DNA of 64,000 nt. Source: Terriglobia bacterium. GTDB taxonomy: Bacteria > Acidobacteriota > Terriglobia > Terriglobales > Acidobacteriaceae. Location: assembly GCA_020072815.1 (NCBI GenBank), contig JAIQGE010000002.1, positions 1-64,000 on the forward strand, written 5' to 3'. The notes under the pieces were generated by a model. It did not search any database. It saw only the letters and a list, made by a program, of their open reading frames with translations, and was not told the DNA's origin. The translations under genes and the position numbers were made by a program. This document shows, in pieces, positions 1-8,282 of the stretch; the stretch's first letter is position 1; each line of letters begins with the position of its first letter.

Positions 1-14
1 TGACGTGCCCCCCA
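1..14 (+). repeat. Left terminal inverted repeat of the IS
   Basis: TGACGTGCCCCCCA is the exact reverse complement of bases 1308-1321. It defines the left boundary and is the expected transposase binding and cleavage end. Confidence 0.92.
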
Positions 15-78
15 AGAAGTAGCCCAGTCAAAATGAGACTTCTCCGTTAAGATGGCCCGCCAGGGCCAAGGAGGAGAA

Positions 79-345
79 GTGAGAAAGAGTCGGTTCAACG
101 AAGAACAGATCATCGCCATCCTGAAGGAATCGGAAGCTGGGGTGGAGACCGGAGAACTGTGCCGGCGGCACGGGATCACCAAGGCGAGCTTCTATCGCTG
201 GAAGTCAAAGTACGGAGGACTGGAGTTGAGCGAAGCCAAACGGTTGAAGCAGTTGGAAGAGGAGAACCGGCAACTGAAGCACATTGTGGCCGAGCAAACG
301 GTAGACATCCGGGCGTTGAAGGCGGTGCTGGCAAAAAAGTGGTGA
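79..345 (+). CDS. IS3-family transposase OrfA (HTH protein)
   Basis: An 88-aa protein starting at GTG 79, chosen because AAGGAGGAG sits just upstream; the in-frame ATG at 52 has no comparable site. The N-terminal half is a helix-turn-helix of the transposase_8 type ([14 protein letters not shown], then [14 protein letters not shown]), which binds the IS ends. The C-terminal half is a leucine-zipper-like coiled coil ([15 protein letters not shown]) for multimerisation. It ends just after an A-rich slippery site, so some ribosomes should shift into orfB and make the OrfAB transposase. Confidence 0.95.
   Translation: MRKSRFNEEQIIAILKESEAGVETGELCRRHGITKASFYRWKSKYGGLELSEAKRLKQLEEENRQLKHIVAEQTVDIRALKAVLAKKW
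333..339 (+). promoter_or_regulatory. Programmed -1 frameshift heptamer AAAAAAG
   Basis: In the orfA frame the bases read as A AAA AAG, the correct phase for a -1 slip, four bases before the orfA stop codon. orfB is in the -1 frame. This is the standard way IS3 elements make OrfAB; I did not model a downstream stimulatory structure. Confidence 0.8.
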
Positions 346-1304
346 GCCCGCAGATGCTACGAGAGGCAGTGCTGGTAATGCAGGTGGAGGTGAGCGTAAG
401 CCAGCGACGCGCCTGCGGGCTGATGAAAGTGCATCGGGCCAGCTGCCGCTATCGACGGCGGCGCAGCGAAGATCCAGGCTTACGGACACGGTTGCGCGAG
501 CTGGCGGAGACACGACGACGGTTCGGTTACCGGCGATTGCAGGTGTTGCTGCTGCGCGAAGGCTGGCGGGTAAACCACAAACGAATCTACCGGCTGTACG
601 TGGAAGAGAAGCTGGGACTGCGCCGCAAGCGTGGACGGAAACGGTCGGGTGTGCGCCAGCCACTGCTGGAGCCTACAGGAGCCAACCAAGTGTGGTCGGT
701 GGACTTCATGACCGACGCGCTCAGCTCGGGACGAAGGTTTCGGATGTTGAACATCGTGGACGACTACACGCGCGAGGCCGTGGCCATCGAGGTGGATACT
801 TCACTGGGTGGTCTGCGGGTAGCTCGAGTGTTGGAAGAACTGAAGATGCAACGCGGGCTGCCAGGGCAGATCCGCTCCGACAACGGACCGGAGTTCACCA
901 GCCGGGCGCTGGACCAGTGGGCGTATGAGCACGGCATCCGGTGGCACTATATCCAACCTGGACGACCGATGGAGAATGGCTACGTGGAGAGCTTCAACGG
1001 GCGCTTGCGCGACGAGTGCCTCAACGAAAACTGGTTTGCCGATCTGGCTGAAGCACGGGAAACCATCGAAGCCTGGCGCCAGGACTACAACCAATGCCGG
1101 CCGCACTCGGCGCTCGGCTATCGCACCCCGGAAGAGTTTGCAGCGGCGGCGGGTGGGGACTGTGGAAAAGACGGCGGCCGGGCCGCCTTGGAAAACGCTC
1201 CGCGTTTCCCACTTTCCCACAGCCTCGATGGCTGCGGGCATCAACCTGGAAGTGCTATGCTCGAAACCCAAAGCCAGGAGAATGTCTCATTACGAATGGA
1301 CTAA
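342..1304 (+). CDS. IS3-family transposase OrfB (DDE integrase core)
   Basis: The catalytic part of the transposase, normally made as an OrfAB fusion through the slip at 333-339. The first in-frame start after the slip is GTG 342, then ATG 354. The rve/DDE core is clear: first Asp in VWSVDFMTD, second Asp in RSDNGPEF, catalytic Glu in [15 protein letters not shown], followed by the family signature [12 protein letters not shown]. An HTH_21-type region ([12 protein letters not shown]) precedes it. The last ~45 residues are low-complexity and run to the right inverted repeat. No frameshift or internal stop is seen. Confidence 0.95.
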   Translation: MSPQMLREAVLVMQVEVSVSQRRACGLMKVHRASCRYRRRRSEDPGLRTRLRELAETRRRFGYRRLQVLLLREGWRVNHKRIYRLYVEEKLGLRRKRGRKRSGVRQPLLEPTGANQVWSVDFMTDALSSGRRFRMLNIVDDYTREAVAIEVDTSLGGLRVARVLEELKMQRGLPGQIRSDNGPEFTSRALDQWAYEHGIRWHYIQPGRPMENGYVESFNGRLRDECLNENWFADLAEARETIEAWRQDYNQCRPHSALGYRTPEEFAAAAGGDCGKDGGRAALENAPRFPLSHSLDGCGHQPGSAMLETQSQENVSLRMD

Positions 1305-1307
1305 AGA

Positions 1308-1321
1308 TGGGGGGCACGTCA
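1308..1321 (+). repeat. Right terminal inverted repeat of the IS
   Basis: TGGGGGGCACGTCA is the exact reverse complement of bases 1-14. The orfB stop (1302-1304) is only a few bases away, as usual in compact IS3 elements. Confidence 0.92.
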
Positions 1322-1779
1322 ATGCGGCGAAAGATGCCGGCAAGACCGTCAAGGACTGGATGGGCGCTAAGATCGACTGTCTGAAAAATGACATGCCCAG
1401 GCGGATGTTAGGGAATTGCTGTGTCCTGCTATGCGGCGAGACCAATGGTGTTAAATACACAAAAAAATCTAAGTCCGTGCGAGACGATTTCGGCATCAGG
1501 AAATCGCTGCGAAAAGAAGTGAGGGTGATTCTCAACCCAATTCACGACCGAATGACCAGGTATGAAATGAAGCTCAAGAGGCGTTTTTTGTCGCACGATG
1601 ATCGTTGGGTGGTTTCAGTTTGGAATAGGGGCAAGGAGGATAAGAATGGCAGAGCGCGGGACGGCAGCGATCCCGCCTGGAACATATTCCGCAATGGCAA
1701 AGAGGAAGAAAATGTTGTTACCCGGTTAGACAATCAAATGAGTTTAGAGATTGGTATATTGGAAATCCCAGGAAGATAA
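1322..1779 (+). pseudogene. 3' remnant of a gene cut by the IS (unknown function)
   Basis: The frame is open from the IS border to a stop at 1779 and encodes about 152 residues that read like real protein: CVLLCGETNGVKY, then ILNPIHDRMTRYEMKLKRR and WVVSVWNRGK. The 5' part is missing and the IS ends exactly where coding begins, so insertion probably destroyed the gene. Base composition is clearly lower in GC than the core chromosome. I recall similar uncharacterised proteins but cannot name a family. An internal restart at ATG 1360 could still give a short product. Confidence 0.6.
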
Positions 1780-2392
1780 AACACAGGGGGAAGCGCTGAT
1801 CGTCCTTGTGGAATACTGCCCCTTCAGCATCATATTGATAGCCTGCGGCGTTCCCTAAATGCGTCCCTCGGCTCTGCCTTTGGCGGCAATCGTGGGGGGG
1901 CGGACTCCAGGAAGCGTGGAATGGATGCGGGCCTAAGCGGGAGTTTTGTTGGTGCTTAGGGATGACCGCCCACGGCACTGATTGAAATGGAAACGGGCTC
2001 CGACCCCGATCTGGAAAAATTGTCGTCCCAGGAATTTGAACCTGTCCGTGCAAGACCGTTAGCTTTTAAGTCGTCTCCGTGACCCTGACCGCCATTAATT
2101 TCTCCCCAGCCTTTCCCAGACCGCGAGCGATCTATTGAGTTTCAGGTCAGCGCTGTTCTCATGTGCTTTCTCCCTTTCAGCAACTCACTTTTATAGCGCC
2201 ATTTTGATTGTCAGGTAAACACTTTTCTCATTAGGAACCTCAAGATTGTTCCCACTTCCTTTCCGTATTCGAAAATACGTCAGGCGGCCTCACGCCGTTG
2301 TTAGAACTGCCGAAATTATCTGTCGACGTTTGCGCCGACGCTCGCGGGGATGGAGAGTCAGAAGGTTCTGGCTCGCCCTCTGCCAGATTGTT
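1780..2392. other. Non-coding stretch between IS-truncated gene and DUF5681 gene
   Basis: No credible gene in 613 bases. An antisense frame over 1718-2053 has no protein-like character. The only recognisable structure is a degenerate tRNA-like stretch around 2021-2090 on the minus strand. A conventional promoter was not obvious. Confidence 0.5.
2021..2090 (-). other. Degenerate tRNA-Leu(UAA)-like remnant, possible attachment site
   Basis: Read on the minus strand it holds GACTTAAAAGC, like a UAA anticodon loop, then 30 bases later GGTTCAAATTCC, close to a T-loop. The acceptor stem does not pair and the T-loop carries one extra base, so it is not a working tRNA. Such 3' tRNA copies are left at att sites of integrated elements, which would fit the accessory content here, but chance is not excluded. 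Confidence 0.22.
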
Positions 2393-2755
2393 TTAATCGC
2401 TCAGCTTATCTTTCGCTGAAATGAAATGGACATGCAGCTCCGGCGGAGGCCCTATCGTGTATTGCTCAATCGGTAATGAGTCGAACCAATTGTGAAGTTC
2501 TCTGGTTGCCCGCATATCGCCAGATGCGGCCTTGTTCATCATCTGAGTCAAAGTCGCTTCGAGCTTGGTGATGCTGCATGGGCGACCATTCTTAGTAACC
2601 CTGACACGCTCATTTACGATCTTCATAAATGTCGCCACTAAGCCTGAGGAACCTCTGGGGCGTCCTTTTCGATTTCCTGATTGGCCTTTTACGAACTGTG
2701 TGTGTTTGGGCGGCTTACCGTAACCAATGTCATATTCACCCTTATGCCTCGCCAT
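2393..2755 (-). CDS. DUF5681-domain protein
   Basis: A 120-aa protein. Start at 2755 is preferred because GGAGG lies eight bases upstream; a longer frame reaches 2818 inside the neighbouring gene. The N-terminus carries the DUF5681 signature (DIGYGKPPKHTQFVKGQSGN, then KGRPRGSSG), a short basic motif common next to phage terminase or methyltransferase genes. It overlaps the 3' end of the methyltransferase gene by 14 bases, so the two are co-translated. Function is unknown; a DNA-packaging or DNA-binding accessory role is inference from neighbourhood only. Confidence 0.85.
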   Translation of the reverse strand: MARHKGEYDIGYGKPPKHTQFVKGQSGNRKGRPRGSSGLVATFMKIVNERVRVTKNGRPCSITKLEATLTQMMNKAASGDMRATRELHNWFDSLPIEQYTIGPPPELHVHFISAKDKLSD

Positions 2756-4160
2756 TTGTCGCCTCCACAGCTGTTGCAAGTTCATCAAAACACTTGCCCG
2801 TTCCTGCGTGAATTGCACGATCTCCGGTATGTCGCTGCCAGCGTCTGATTGCTACATCGACATACAGCGGATCAATTTCTATCCCATGGCAGACACGTCC
2901 CACGCGCTCGGCTGCTATTAATGTGGTGCCAGAGCCAAGGAAGCTGTCAAGAACCAAATCACCCCGAGCGGAGCAGTCGAGCAAAGCATCGGCTACTAGA
3001 TTTATCGGCTTACAAGTTGGATGCAGCGCGAGGAGATTCCCTTCATCACCCTGGCGCGCGAGAGTGTTTACGCCTGCATATTCCCACACGTTTGTGCGGT
3101 TACGTCCATACTGGCCTAACATGACGTTGTTGCGGTGGACCCCTCTGCCGTTGCGAAAGACAAAGACAAGCTCATGTCGGGAGCGATAGAGCGATCCCAT
3201 TCCCCCGTTGTTCTTCACCCAAACGCAAACGTTAAGGAGGTCGCTGTAAGATTGATCGCCAGCGGCCATGAGCTCTTTTATGTGTCTCCAGTCCATGCAG
3301 ACGAAATGAACGGAAGCCGTGACGCTGTAGAGAGTCAACAGGCGCAGGGCTGAGAGGAGAAAGGCGACGAATTCGGTCCCGCTCATCTCCCCGGCGGCCA
3401 TTTTGAACTCTCGATGGTGGATCGTGCCTTTGCCGCAAACGTTACCGTCAATCTGTACATTGTAGGGCGGGTCGACGAAGACAATATCCGCGCGCCGGCC
3501 CTCCATTAATTGATTGAAAGAGCACTCCTGAATGGCGCTACCGCACAATATCCGATGCTTTCCTAGTTGCCACAGGTCGCCGGGGCCAGTAGTGGCCTGC
3601 GCGGTCTCATCGATTATGAAGTCATCGGCAGGATCATTTTTTTCTGGCTTGGGCTCTTGCAGTATCAAGTCAACTTCAGCCATCTCAAAACCAATGTCCG
3701 TGACATCCAAGTCTTCGCCAATCGTCAGCAGATACTGCAGCTCGATGGCGAGGATTTCTTCGTCCCAGCCTGCTAATTCTGCCAAGCGATTGTCTGCCAA
3801 AACGTATGCTCGAATTTCATCCTCTGTTAGGTTTTCCAGCAGGATCGTCGGTACTTTTTCAAGTCCGAGCAGCTTGGCGGCCCGGACGCGACCGTGGCCT
3901 GCGATGATTCTGTTATTTCGGTCAATAATGACAGGATTGACAAAACCAAACCTGCGGATGCTGGCAGCGATTTTGCGAATTTGCCGTTTGGTGTGCGTCC
4001 TGGCATTTTGGCAATTTTCTACCAGGGTGCTTATGAGAAGGTAAACGATAGCCAGCTCAGGAACGCTGGCTTTCAGCTGCTCTTGATTCAGTGCTTGTCG
4101 AATTTTGGGCCATAAATCTCCTCGTTGGTGGTAGCCGATCGCTGAGCTCTTCTTTCGCAA
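2742..4160 (-). CDS. ParB-domain DNA methyltransferase (phage type)
   Basis: A 472-aa protein. Residues ~45-145 form a ParB/Srx-like nuclease domain (NARTHTKRQIRKIA, then RIIAGHGRVRAA). The C-terminal half is an N6-adenine/N4-cytosine methylase: DPPY at 230-233 (motif IV) precedes FLGSGT at 407-412 (SAM-binding motif I), the beta-class order. This fusion is common in prophages and islands, usually as an orphan methylase. The only start in frame is a weak TTG at 4160; a well-placed GAGGAG + ATG at 4113 is one frame off and stops after 18 codons, which suggests an N-terminal frameshift. No restriction partner is adjacent. Confidence 0.9.
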   Translation of the reverse strand: MRKKSSAIGYHQRGDLWPKIRQALNQEQLKASVPELAIVYLLISTLVENCQNARTHTKRQIRKIAASIRRFGFVNPVIIDRNNRIIAGHGRVRAAKLLGLEKVPTILLENLTEDEIRAYVLADNRLAELAGWDEEILAIELQYLLTIGEDLDVTDIGFEMAEVDLILQEPKPEKNDPADDFIIDETAQATTGPGDLWQLGKHRILCGSAIQECSFNQLMEGRRADIVFVDPPYNVQIDGNVCGKGTIHHREFKMAAGEMSGTEFVAFLLSALRLLTLYSVTASVHFVCMDWRHIKELMAAGDQSYSDLLNVCVWVKNNGGMGSLYRSRHELVFVFRNGRGVHRNNVMLGQYGRNRTNVWEYAGVNTLARQGDEGNLLALHPTCKPINLVADALLDCSARGDLVLDSFLGSGTTLIAAERVGRVCHGIEIDPLYVDVAIRRWQRHTGDRAIHAGTGKCFDELATAVEATNGEA

Positions 4161-4217
4161 GAAGTCTCTGAGTAAGAATTATTTGGGCTGTGGCACTGAG
4201 GTTCAAGAATTACTTAT

Positions 4218-4246
4218 TTGCGATACACTGTATTACGTACTATTAA
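4218..4246 (+). promoter_or_regulatory. Candidate promoter giving a leaderless transcript
   Basis: TTGCGA at 4218-4223, a 17-base spacer, and TATTAA at 4241-4246. Transcription would start about where the ATG at 4253 lies, and there is no Shine-Dalgarno sequence before that ATG, so a leaderless mRNA is likely. Confidence 0.45.
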
Positions 4247-4252
4247 TAATAT

Positions 4253-5002
4253 ATGCCGCGATCGAAACTACACACGCCTCTCCTCCTCAATGAACCGTCG
4301 AGGGAGGACTTGGCACACATTTGCCGTGTCCTAAACGGGGAGAAACAGCCGGAGCTTCGGTTGGCTTTGAGCCGACTCATCAAATCCTGGCAAGCGTCAG
4401 GGCCAAATCTGAAGAAAATGATGCATGCGGACTTCGGGCAGTGGCGAGATGTTCAGGAGAGCTGGAAGGCGACATGGCTGCCAACTCGCACCGGAAGAGC
4501 GCACCTGCTGTTATTGCCCGACCTGCCACCAGGTCACATGAAAAAAGGACAAGACGGAGCATGTCGACCCACTCCGGAGGGCGGAGCGCTGTTGCTGTTC
4601 TATTCGCTGACACTCAATCCGGAATGGGACAGGCTGGGCGGCCCCTGTGAACGGTGTGCCAGGTATTACGTCATGAACACTGTCCGTCACAAGAAGTACT
4701 GCAGCCGCAGATGCAGCAGCTTTGCTACGGCCACCGCGTCTACTAGAAAGCGTCTGGATGAGGAGCACGCCGACAAGCTGCGGCGCGCTCAGGCAGCAGC
4801 GCAGATGTGGCCTAAAATCCGGACGATTCTTAACTGGAAACAGTGGGTATCACGTAAAGAGCCGGATATTACGCCAAAGTGGTTAACTCGAACGGTTAAC
4901 AAGGGAGAGTTACGATCGCCGCAAAGCAGGAGGAAAGTATCAGGACGCTCGTCTAGTGAAATGAGAGCCAATATTGCTGAACGGCAGGGCCGGCCGGCGT
5001 AG
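4253..5002 (+). CDS. Zinc-finger protein of unknown function (CGNR-like finger)
   Basis: A 249-aa protein. A four-cysteine cluster at C132, C135, C150 and C154 with basic residues between (PCERCARYY, then HKKYCSRRC) resembles the CGNR-type zinc finger, a probable DNA-binding module. The N-terminal 120 residues are helical without a recognised domain, and the C-terminus is basic and low in complexity. It is divergent from the methyltransferase gene across 92 AT-rich bases that hold its promoter. A regulator or DNA-binding accessory factor of the island is possible but not shown. Confidence 0.7.
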   Translation: MPRSKLHTPLLLNEPSREDLAHICRVLNGEKQPELRLALSRLIKSWQASGPNLKKMMHADFGQWRDVQESWKATWLPTRTGRAHLLLLPDLPPGHMKKGQDGACRPTPEGGALLLFYSLTLNPEWDRLGGPCERCARYYVMNTVRHKKYCSRRCSSFATATASTRKRLDEEHADKLRRAQAAAQMWPKIRTILNWKQWVSRKEPDITPKWLTRTVNKGELRSPQSRRKVSGRSSSEMRANIAERQGRPA

Positions 5003-5446
5003 AGCTCTTCTCGATTCCAGGCTTCTGTCACAGCGTTCCCCTTCGGTTTCGAGGAACCGTCAAAAAGGCCCTTCGCGCAGTGCACGCCAATGTAAATGAC
5101 GCAGCGCGAGCCAGTTGTGTTGGAACGGAAGAGAGGTGTCTTGTTGAACCAGGGCACATACAGCCAGGCAACAGATACCACCCAACGCAGCTACGTTGTT
5201 ATGAGCTGAGTCGTGTATCTGATGTTGAGTGTCGGAAGGCTGAGAGCTGTGCTCATCCTGTGTTCTGTGTCTGGCAACACAAAGATGGGGGGGAGCCGCT
5301 GGGGGTGCTCTGTTCGACTACTGCCGTCAAACCTGCCTTGTGAATGGCGCCAAACTGCTGGCCCCCGGTGAATCGCAATCCTGAGCCGGAGCGGTCGCCA
5401 CTTGTCAGCGCCGACGGCTCTCCGATGTCCCGCGAGGGTGGGTTGA
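5003..5446. other. Non-coding gap between convergent genes
   Basis: 444 bases between the zinc-finger gene and the membrane coiled-coil gene. Short frames on both strands look random. No repeat, tRNA or terminator stands out. Confidence 0.45.
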
Positions 5447-6190
5447 TCATTCCGCAGTGTCGTTGTCTACTTCTATCCCCAAGAGTTTGCCCACGAGCCC
5501 CAAAATGAATCCCAGCGGATATAAGACGTAGCTGATGCGGGTGTATCGTTCATAAGATTGCTTTGCTGTGACTGCAGTACTATTCACCTCATTTGTCACA
5601 TTCGCAATGAGACGATCCCGCTTTTCGAACAGGCCCCTGAACGCAATGTTCGATTTATAGTCCTCGTCGTATAGTTCCTTAGTCCATTTCTCCAACGACG
5701 ACTTGGGCGCGTTTGCGGGCGAGGTCCTAAAAGAAAAGATCTTTGATTGGAGTTGGTCGCGTGTTTTCGCAATACTTTCGTTCTCTGCTTCAAGTTCTTT
5801 GATTTTAGGAGCGTACTTCTGAGACTCTCCTAAAGTAGCGGCGAGCAAGCTTGCGTTCAAAAGTGACCGATCAATATCACGTTTTGTAATTGATTGAGAG
5901 ATAATCAAGTCGTTGATCTCCGCCCAAAAAAACTCCAAGTCCAGATAGTTGGCACGTTTTTGGCCAAGGTGCCAGATGCCCTCCTTTATCGTTGAGAGAT
6001 CGGTCTGCAATCCCGTCATGTCATCGCGCAGCAATGTCTCTTCCTGCACTTGAGCGATTCCAGCCATGAGCTCTTTCACTTTCTCCCGTTTCACTTCATG
6101 TAAATAAAACGTCGCCGCTACCACCGCAGTACCAGCGATTGTCAAAATGACCTCTGCAATTTTTCTCTTAGGAGACTTTGTCTTTGCCAT
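5447..6190 (-). CDS. Membrane-anchored coiled-coil protein, unknown
   Basis: A 247-aa protein from ATG 6190 (MAKTKSPKRK); a TTG at 6220 would add ten residues. After a basic N-terminus there is one transmembrane helix (VILTIAGTAVVAATFYL), a long charged region predicted to be helical or coiled coil, and a second hydrophobic segment near the end (ISYVLYPLGFILGLVGKLLG). The central domain probably lies on one side of the membrane between the two anchors. No family recognised. Low GC and isolation between non-coding stretches fit an accessory gene. Confidence 0.72.
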   Translation of the reverse strand: MAKTKSPKRKIAEVILTIAGTAVVAATFYLHEVKREKVKELMAGIAQVQEETLLRDDMTGLQTDLSTIKEGIWHLGQKRANYLDLEFFWAEINDLIISQSITKRDIDRSLLNASLLAATLGESQKYAPKIKELEAENESIAKTRDQLQSKIFSFRTSPANAPKSSLEKWTKELYDEDYKSNIAFRGLFEKRDRLIANVTNEVNSTAVTAKQSYERYTRISYVLYPLGFILGLVGKLLGIEVDNDTAE

Positions 6191-6817
6191 GGGGCCAGCA
6201 TTATAGCCCGTCGCGTCCAAAATGCGGCTATCCGTCGCTCCAAGTAGGACGCCTCCGTCAACGCAAGAAAATGAACAAACGACTCGAATCGGGCAAATTG
6301 TTAGTCAGCTGCTTGATGCCAACATAACCGGGCAAAGTGGGTTCCGCTGGCGATTGAATGCTTTCTGGCTCAGACATTCACTGACGCAGAACTGCTCATC
6401 CTCGACAACGGAAACGACAACACTAAGGCCGTGATCCCGGAGCATCCGCGGACGACAAGGTTACATAGGTGGGAGCCGAGGAGATATGCACTCCTCGGCA
6501 GACTACTTCCGGAATAGCCCGGACTCGGGAGTAGTCCGTTTACTTCCCAAAAGCGGACTTATGGAGCACAACTCTCCTCTTTCCTGTCTCGCGGTCTCTT
6601 GGAAGGGACTTTGAGCCCAGGAGAAGCGCGCTACGAGGCTTGCGCCCTCGGGCGCCTCGTTGATTCATCCCCTTCAAATCACTATTTCAGTATGTTTAGT
6701 TGCTCAGCCAAAAGACGGCGGGCAGCCAAGCGCATTTCAGTGAAGTCCCGAACCTACAAACGGAGCAGTGGTACCGGTAAGTTGGCATAGAGGGAGATGT
6801 TCCAGGTGCTTTTTCGC
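6191..6817. other. Non-coding stretch with two inverted repeats
   Basis: About 627 bases without a credible gene. GACTACT (6501-6507) pairs with AGTAGTC (6530-6536), and ACGAGGC (6633-6639) pairs with GCCTCGT (6654-6660) with more pairing inside the loop. The second lies downstream of the minus-strand split gene and could end its transcript, but no T-run follows. Confidence 0.4.
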
Positions 6818-7207
6818 TCATTGTCTGAGAACCAGGGTAACTCTTTGCGTCTGCTCCCGCTGCAGCTGAATATATTTGGGCGGCTTCTTGCCGTCCGGCC
6901 AGAAAATCTCAAGTTCAATGGTGGAGGAGCTCGGCGCGTTTGGTTCGATGATCGTTTTGATAACCTCGGACTCTTGCGTTCCGATCTTGCCAGCAAAGAG
7001 CGCCTTCAGCAGGTCTGGTGACGGCTGCTCGCTGGGAAAAGTCCCGGAGCGGAGCCATTCCTTTACATTTACCACTTTGTCCTGCTTGTTACACACTTTC
7101 CAGGCGAAGGGTTTCAAGTCGTCTTTATCGGCTCCCGCGAGGCGATACAGAAGAAGTGAATAGTAACCCCGGCGCATCGGGAAAAGTTCTTCCTGTTTTT
7201 CTGTCAA
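6818..7207 (-). pseudogene. 3' half of a split gene (unknown family)
   Basis: Encodes 129 residues from TTG 7207, overlapping the stop of the preceding half by four bases. The frame is open upstream of the TTG, reading SRGGLTEKQEELFP, and joins the other half naturally if one base is lost or gained in the GGGG run near 7211-7214. Recognisable stretches are YYSLLLYRLAG, PFAWKVCN and IELEIFWPDGKKPP. I recall uncharacterised proteins with this arrangement in one chain. Most likely a frameshifted gene; a sequencing error or real recoding is possible. Confidence 0.6.
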
Positions 7208-7668
7208 TCCACCCCGCGATAGGAATCTGGCTTTGATTTCCGCGCGTGTCCCAGCTTTGCCTGCGCCAGCAGACCAGTGGCGTGATCCTGATTTACTTCG
7301 ATGCGCAACTGGTAAGAATCGCGCTTTACCTGCGGACGCCGTATGACCAGCCCCAAGTCGGCTGCGCTGCGCTCGCCCTCGTGGTAGCGAGTATGGAAAT
7401 TGACGCGAGCCACGAGCCCCGCCGCTTTGCTTACGTCAATCGTGTGAAGTTCCCGGATCTCCCGGCGCAAGTCCTCCAGAAACGCCTTCTCGATCTTCCG
7501 GGTATCACTGGCTTGCGCGACCGCGGCACGGAATTCGCCTGCGAAAAGAAACGTGATGAACTCCTCCGTCGGCCCGGAGTATCTCCGGACGGCATCGGCG
7601 GTCGCTTCTTCAGCTTCGCACCAGCAGCCCTGTATGACTCTGGCAACTGCGTTTAGAGGAATTTCCAC
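7204..7668 (-). pseudogene. 5' half of the same split gene
   Basis: Encodes 154 residues starting at GTG 7668, supported by GGAGG six bases upstream. The sequence ends LLAQAKLGHARKSKPDSYRG then stops three codons later; shifting frame at the G run continues into the next open frame. The intact product would be about 285 residues. N-terminal residues include GPTEEFITFLFAGEFRAA and ELHTIDVSKAAGL. No enzyme motif or family is recognised. It is in the low-GC accessory stretch, in line with other damaged genes around it. Confidence 0.6.
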
Positions 7669-7900
7669 CTTCGCCTCCGCAGCGCAATTTTACAGGTACT
7701 TTCTGTGATTCCGCACAGGGCAATTCAGTGGGCGATTTCGCCACAGGGTTTAGAGAAAACAAACGAACGACAAGCAAGGTTCCCGCTCCGGGTCCCCTGT
7801 CTCGCAATGAACTGCCATTTCTACTGTATACCGCCGCCAGCGACAGTTTGCCATATCCCCATACAGAGGATTCTATGAGCCTGAAACTTGAAACCACATT

Positions 7901-8079
7901 TCCCTGTTAGCTGCCACAATCATCCCTGATACCTCGCGCCAAAATCCCTGTTCAGTTAAGCCCCTACGCGTCACGGGTATTGTCTAAGTTGCCTGAAATG
8001 CTGACGATGGAGGGCAGTGTCGTATAATTCGGGTTCAGAAACCCAGAAATTTCCCTGTATTTTTCCCTGTTAACGGGAA
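7901..8079. repeat. Dispersed TTCCCTGT words
   Basis: TTCCCTGT occurs at 7901-7908, 8051-8058 and 8063-8070, and a shorter ATCCCTGT at 7944-7951. The last copy forms an inverted repeat with GGGAA at 8075-8079. Iteron-like spacing is irregular; function unknown. Confidence 0.5.
8001..8028 (+). promoter_or_regulatory. Orphan sigma-70-type promoter
   Basis: CTGACG at 8001-8006, a 16-base spacer and a perfect TATAAT at 8023-8028. No plus-strand gene follows. Just behind lies GGGTT/AACCC (8031-8044). It could drive a small RNA or be a relic of a lost gene. Confidence 0.45.
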
Positions 8080-8169
8080 TTTCACGCAGAGACAGGTTCG
8101 CACCGGACTGCATCCACCGCCAGTTATTTCTTTATTTTCCAGCCGCGGATTTAATTAGTCGACGATCTT

Positions 8170-8205
8170 CTGCGGACGAGAGTCAGGCTGCGGACGAGAG
8201 TCAGG
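8170..8205. repeat. 18-bp tandem duplication
   Basis: CTGCGGACGAGAGTCAGG is present twice without spacer at 8170-8187 and 8188-8205. The copies are identical, so the duplication is recent or conserved. Confidence 0.9.
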
Positions 8206-8282
8206 CCTCGCCACACTTCCAGACGCTGCCCAGGATTCACCCGGCGATTGTCGCCAAAGGGTTGAAGTCCGCGCTCAGCCGT

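Larger units (their letters stand above)
1..1321 (+). mobile_element. Complete IS3-family insertion sequence (IS407-like)
   Basis: Perfect 14-bp terminal inverted repeats are visible: TGACGTGCCCCCCA at 1-14 and its complement at 1308-1321, with the TG...CA ends usual in the IS3 family. Inside are orfA (helix-turn-helix) and orfB (DDE integrase) in overlapping frames linked by a slippery heptamer. Both frames are open, so the element looks intact. The window starts on its first base, so a left target duplication cannot be checked. The IS407 group call is from remembered similarity of OrfA and OrfB. Confidence 0.93.
7669..8282. other. Repeat-rich non-coding region
   Basis: About 614 bases with no credible protein gene on either strand. 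It holds several TTCCCTGT-type words, a strong promoter-like sequence with no gene behind it, two small inverted repeats and an 18-bp tandem duplication, each listed separately. It probably marks the edge between the accessory region and the core PilZ/ftsK genes. Confidence 0.5.

Noticed and set aside
1718-2053. 111-codon minus-strand frame
   Set aside because: Random-looking, overlaps the gene remnant and the tRNA-like stretch.
2742-4160. Chromosome-partitioning ParB
   Set aside because: Only the N-terminal ParB/Srx fold is present; the rest is a methylase and no parA or parS is seen.
7610-7897. 95-codon minus-strand frame upstream of the split gene
   Set aside because: Overlaps the real start at 7668 with its ribosome site and has no protein-like pattern.
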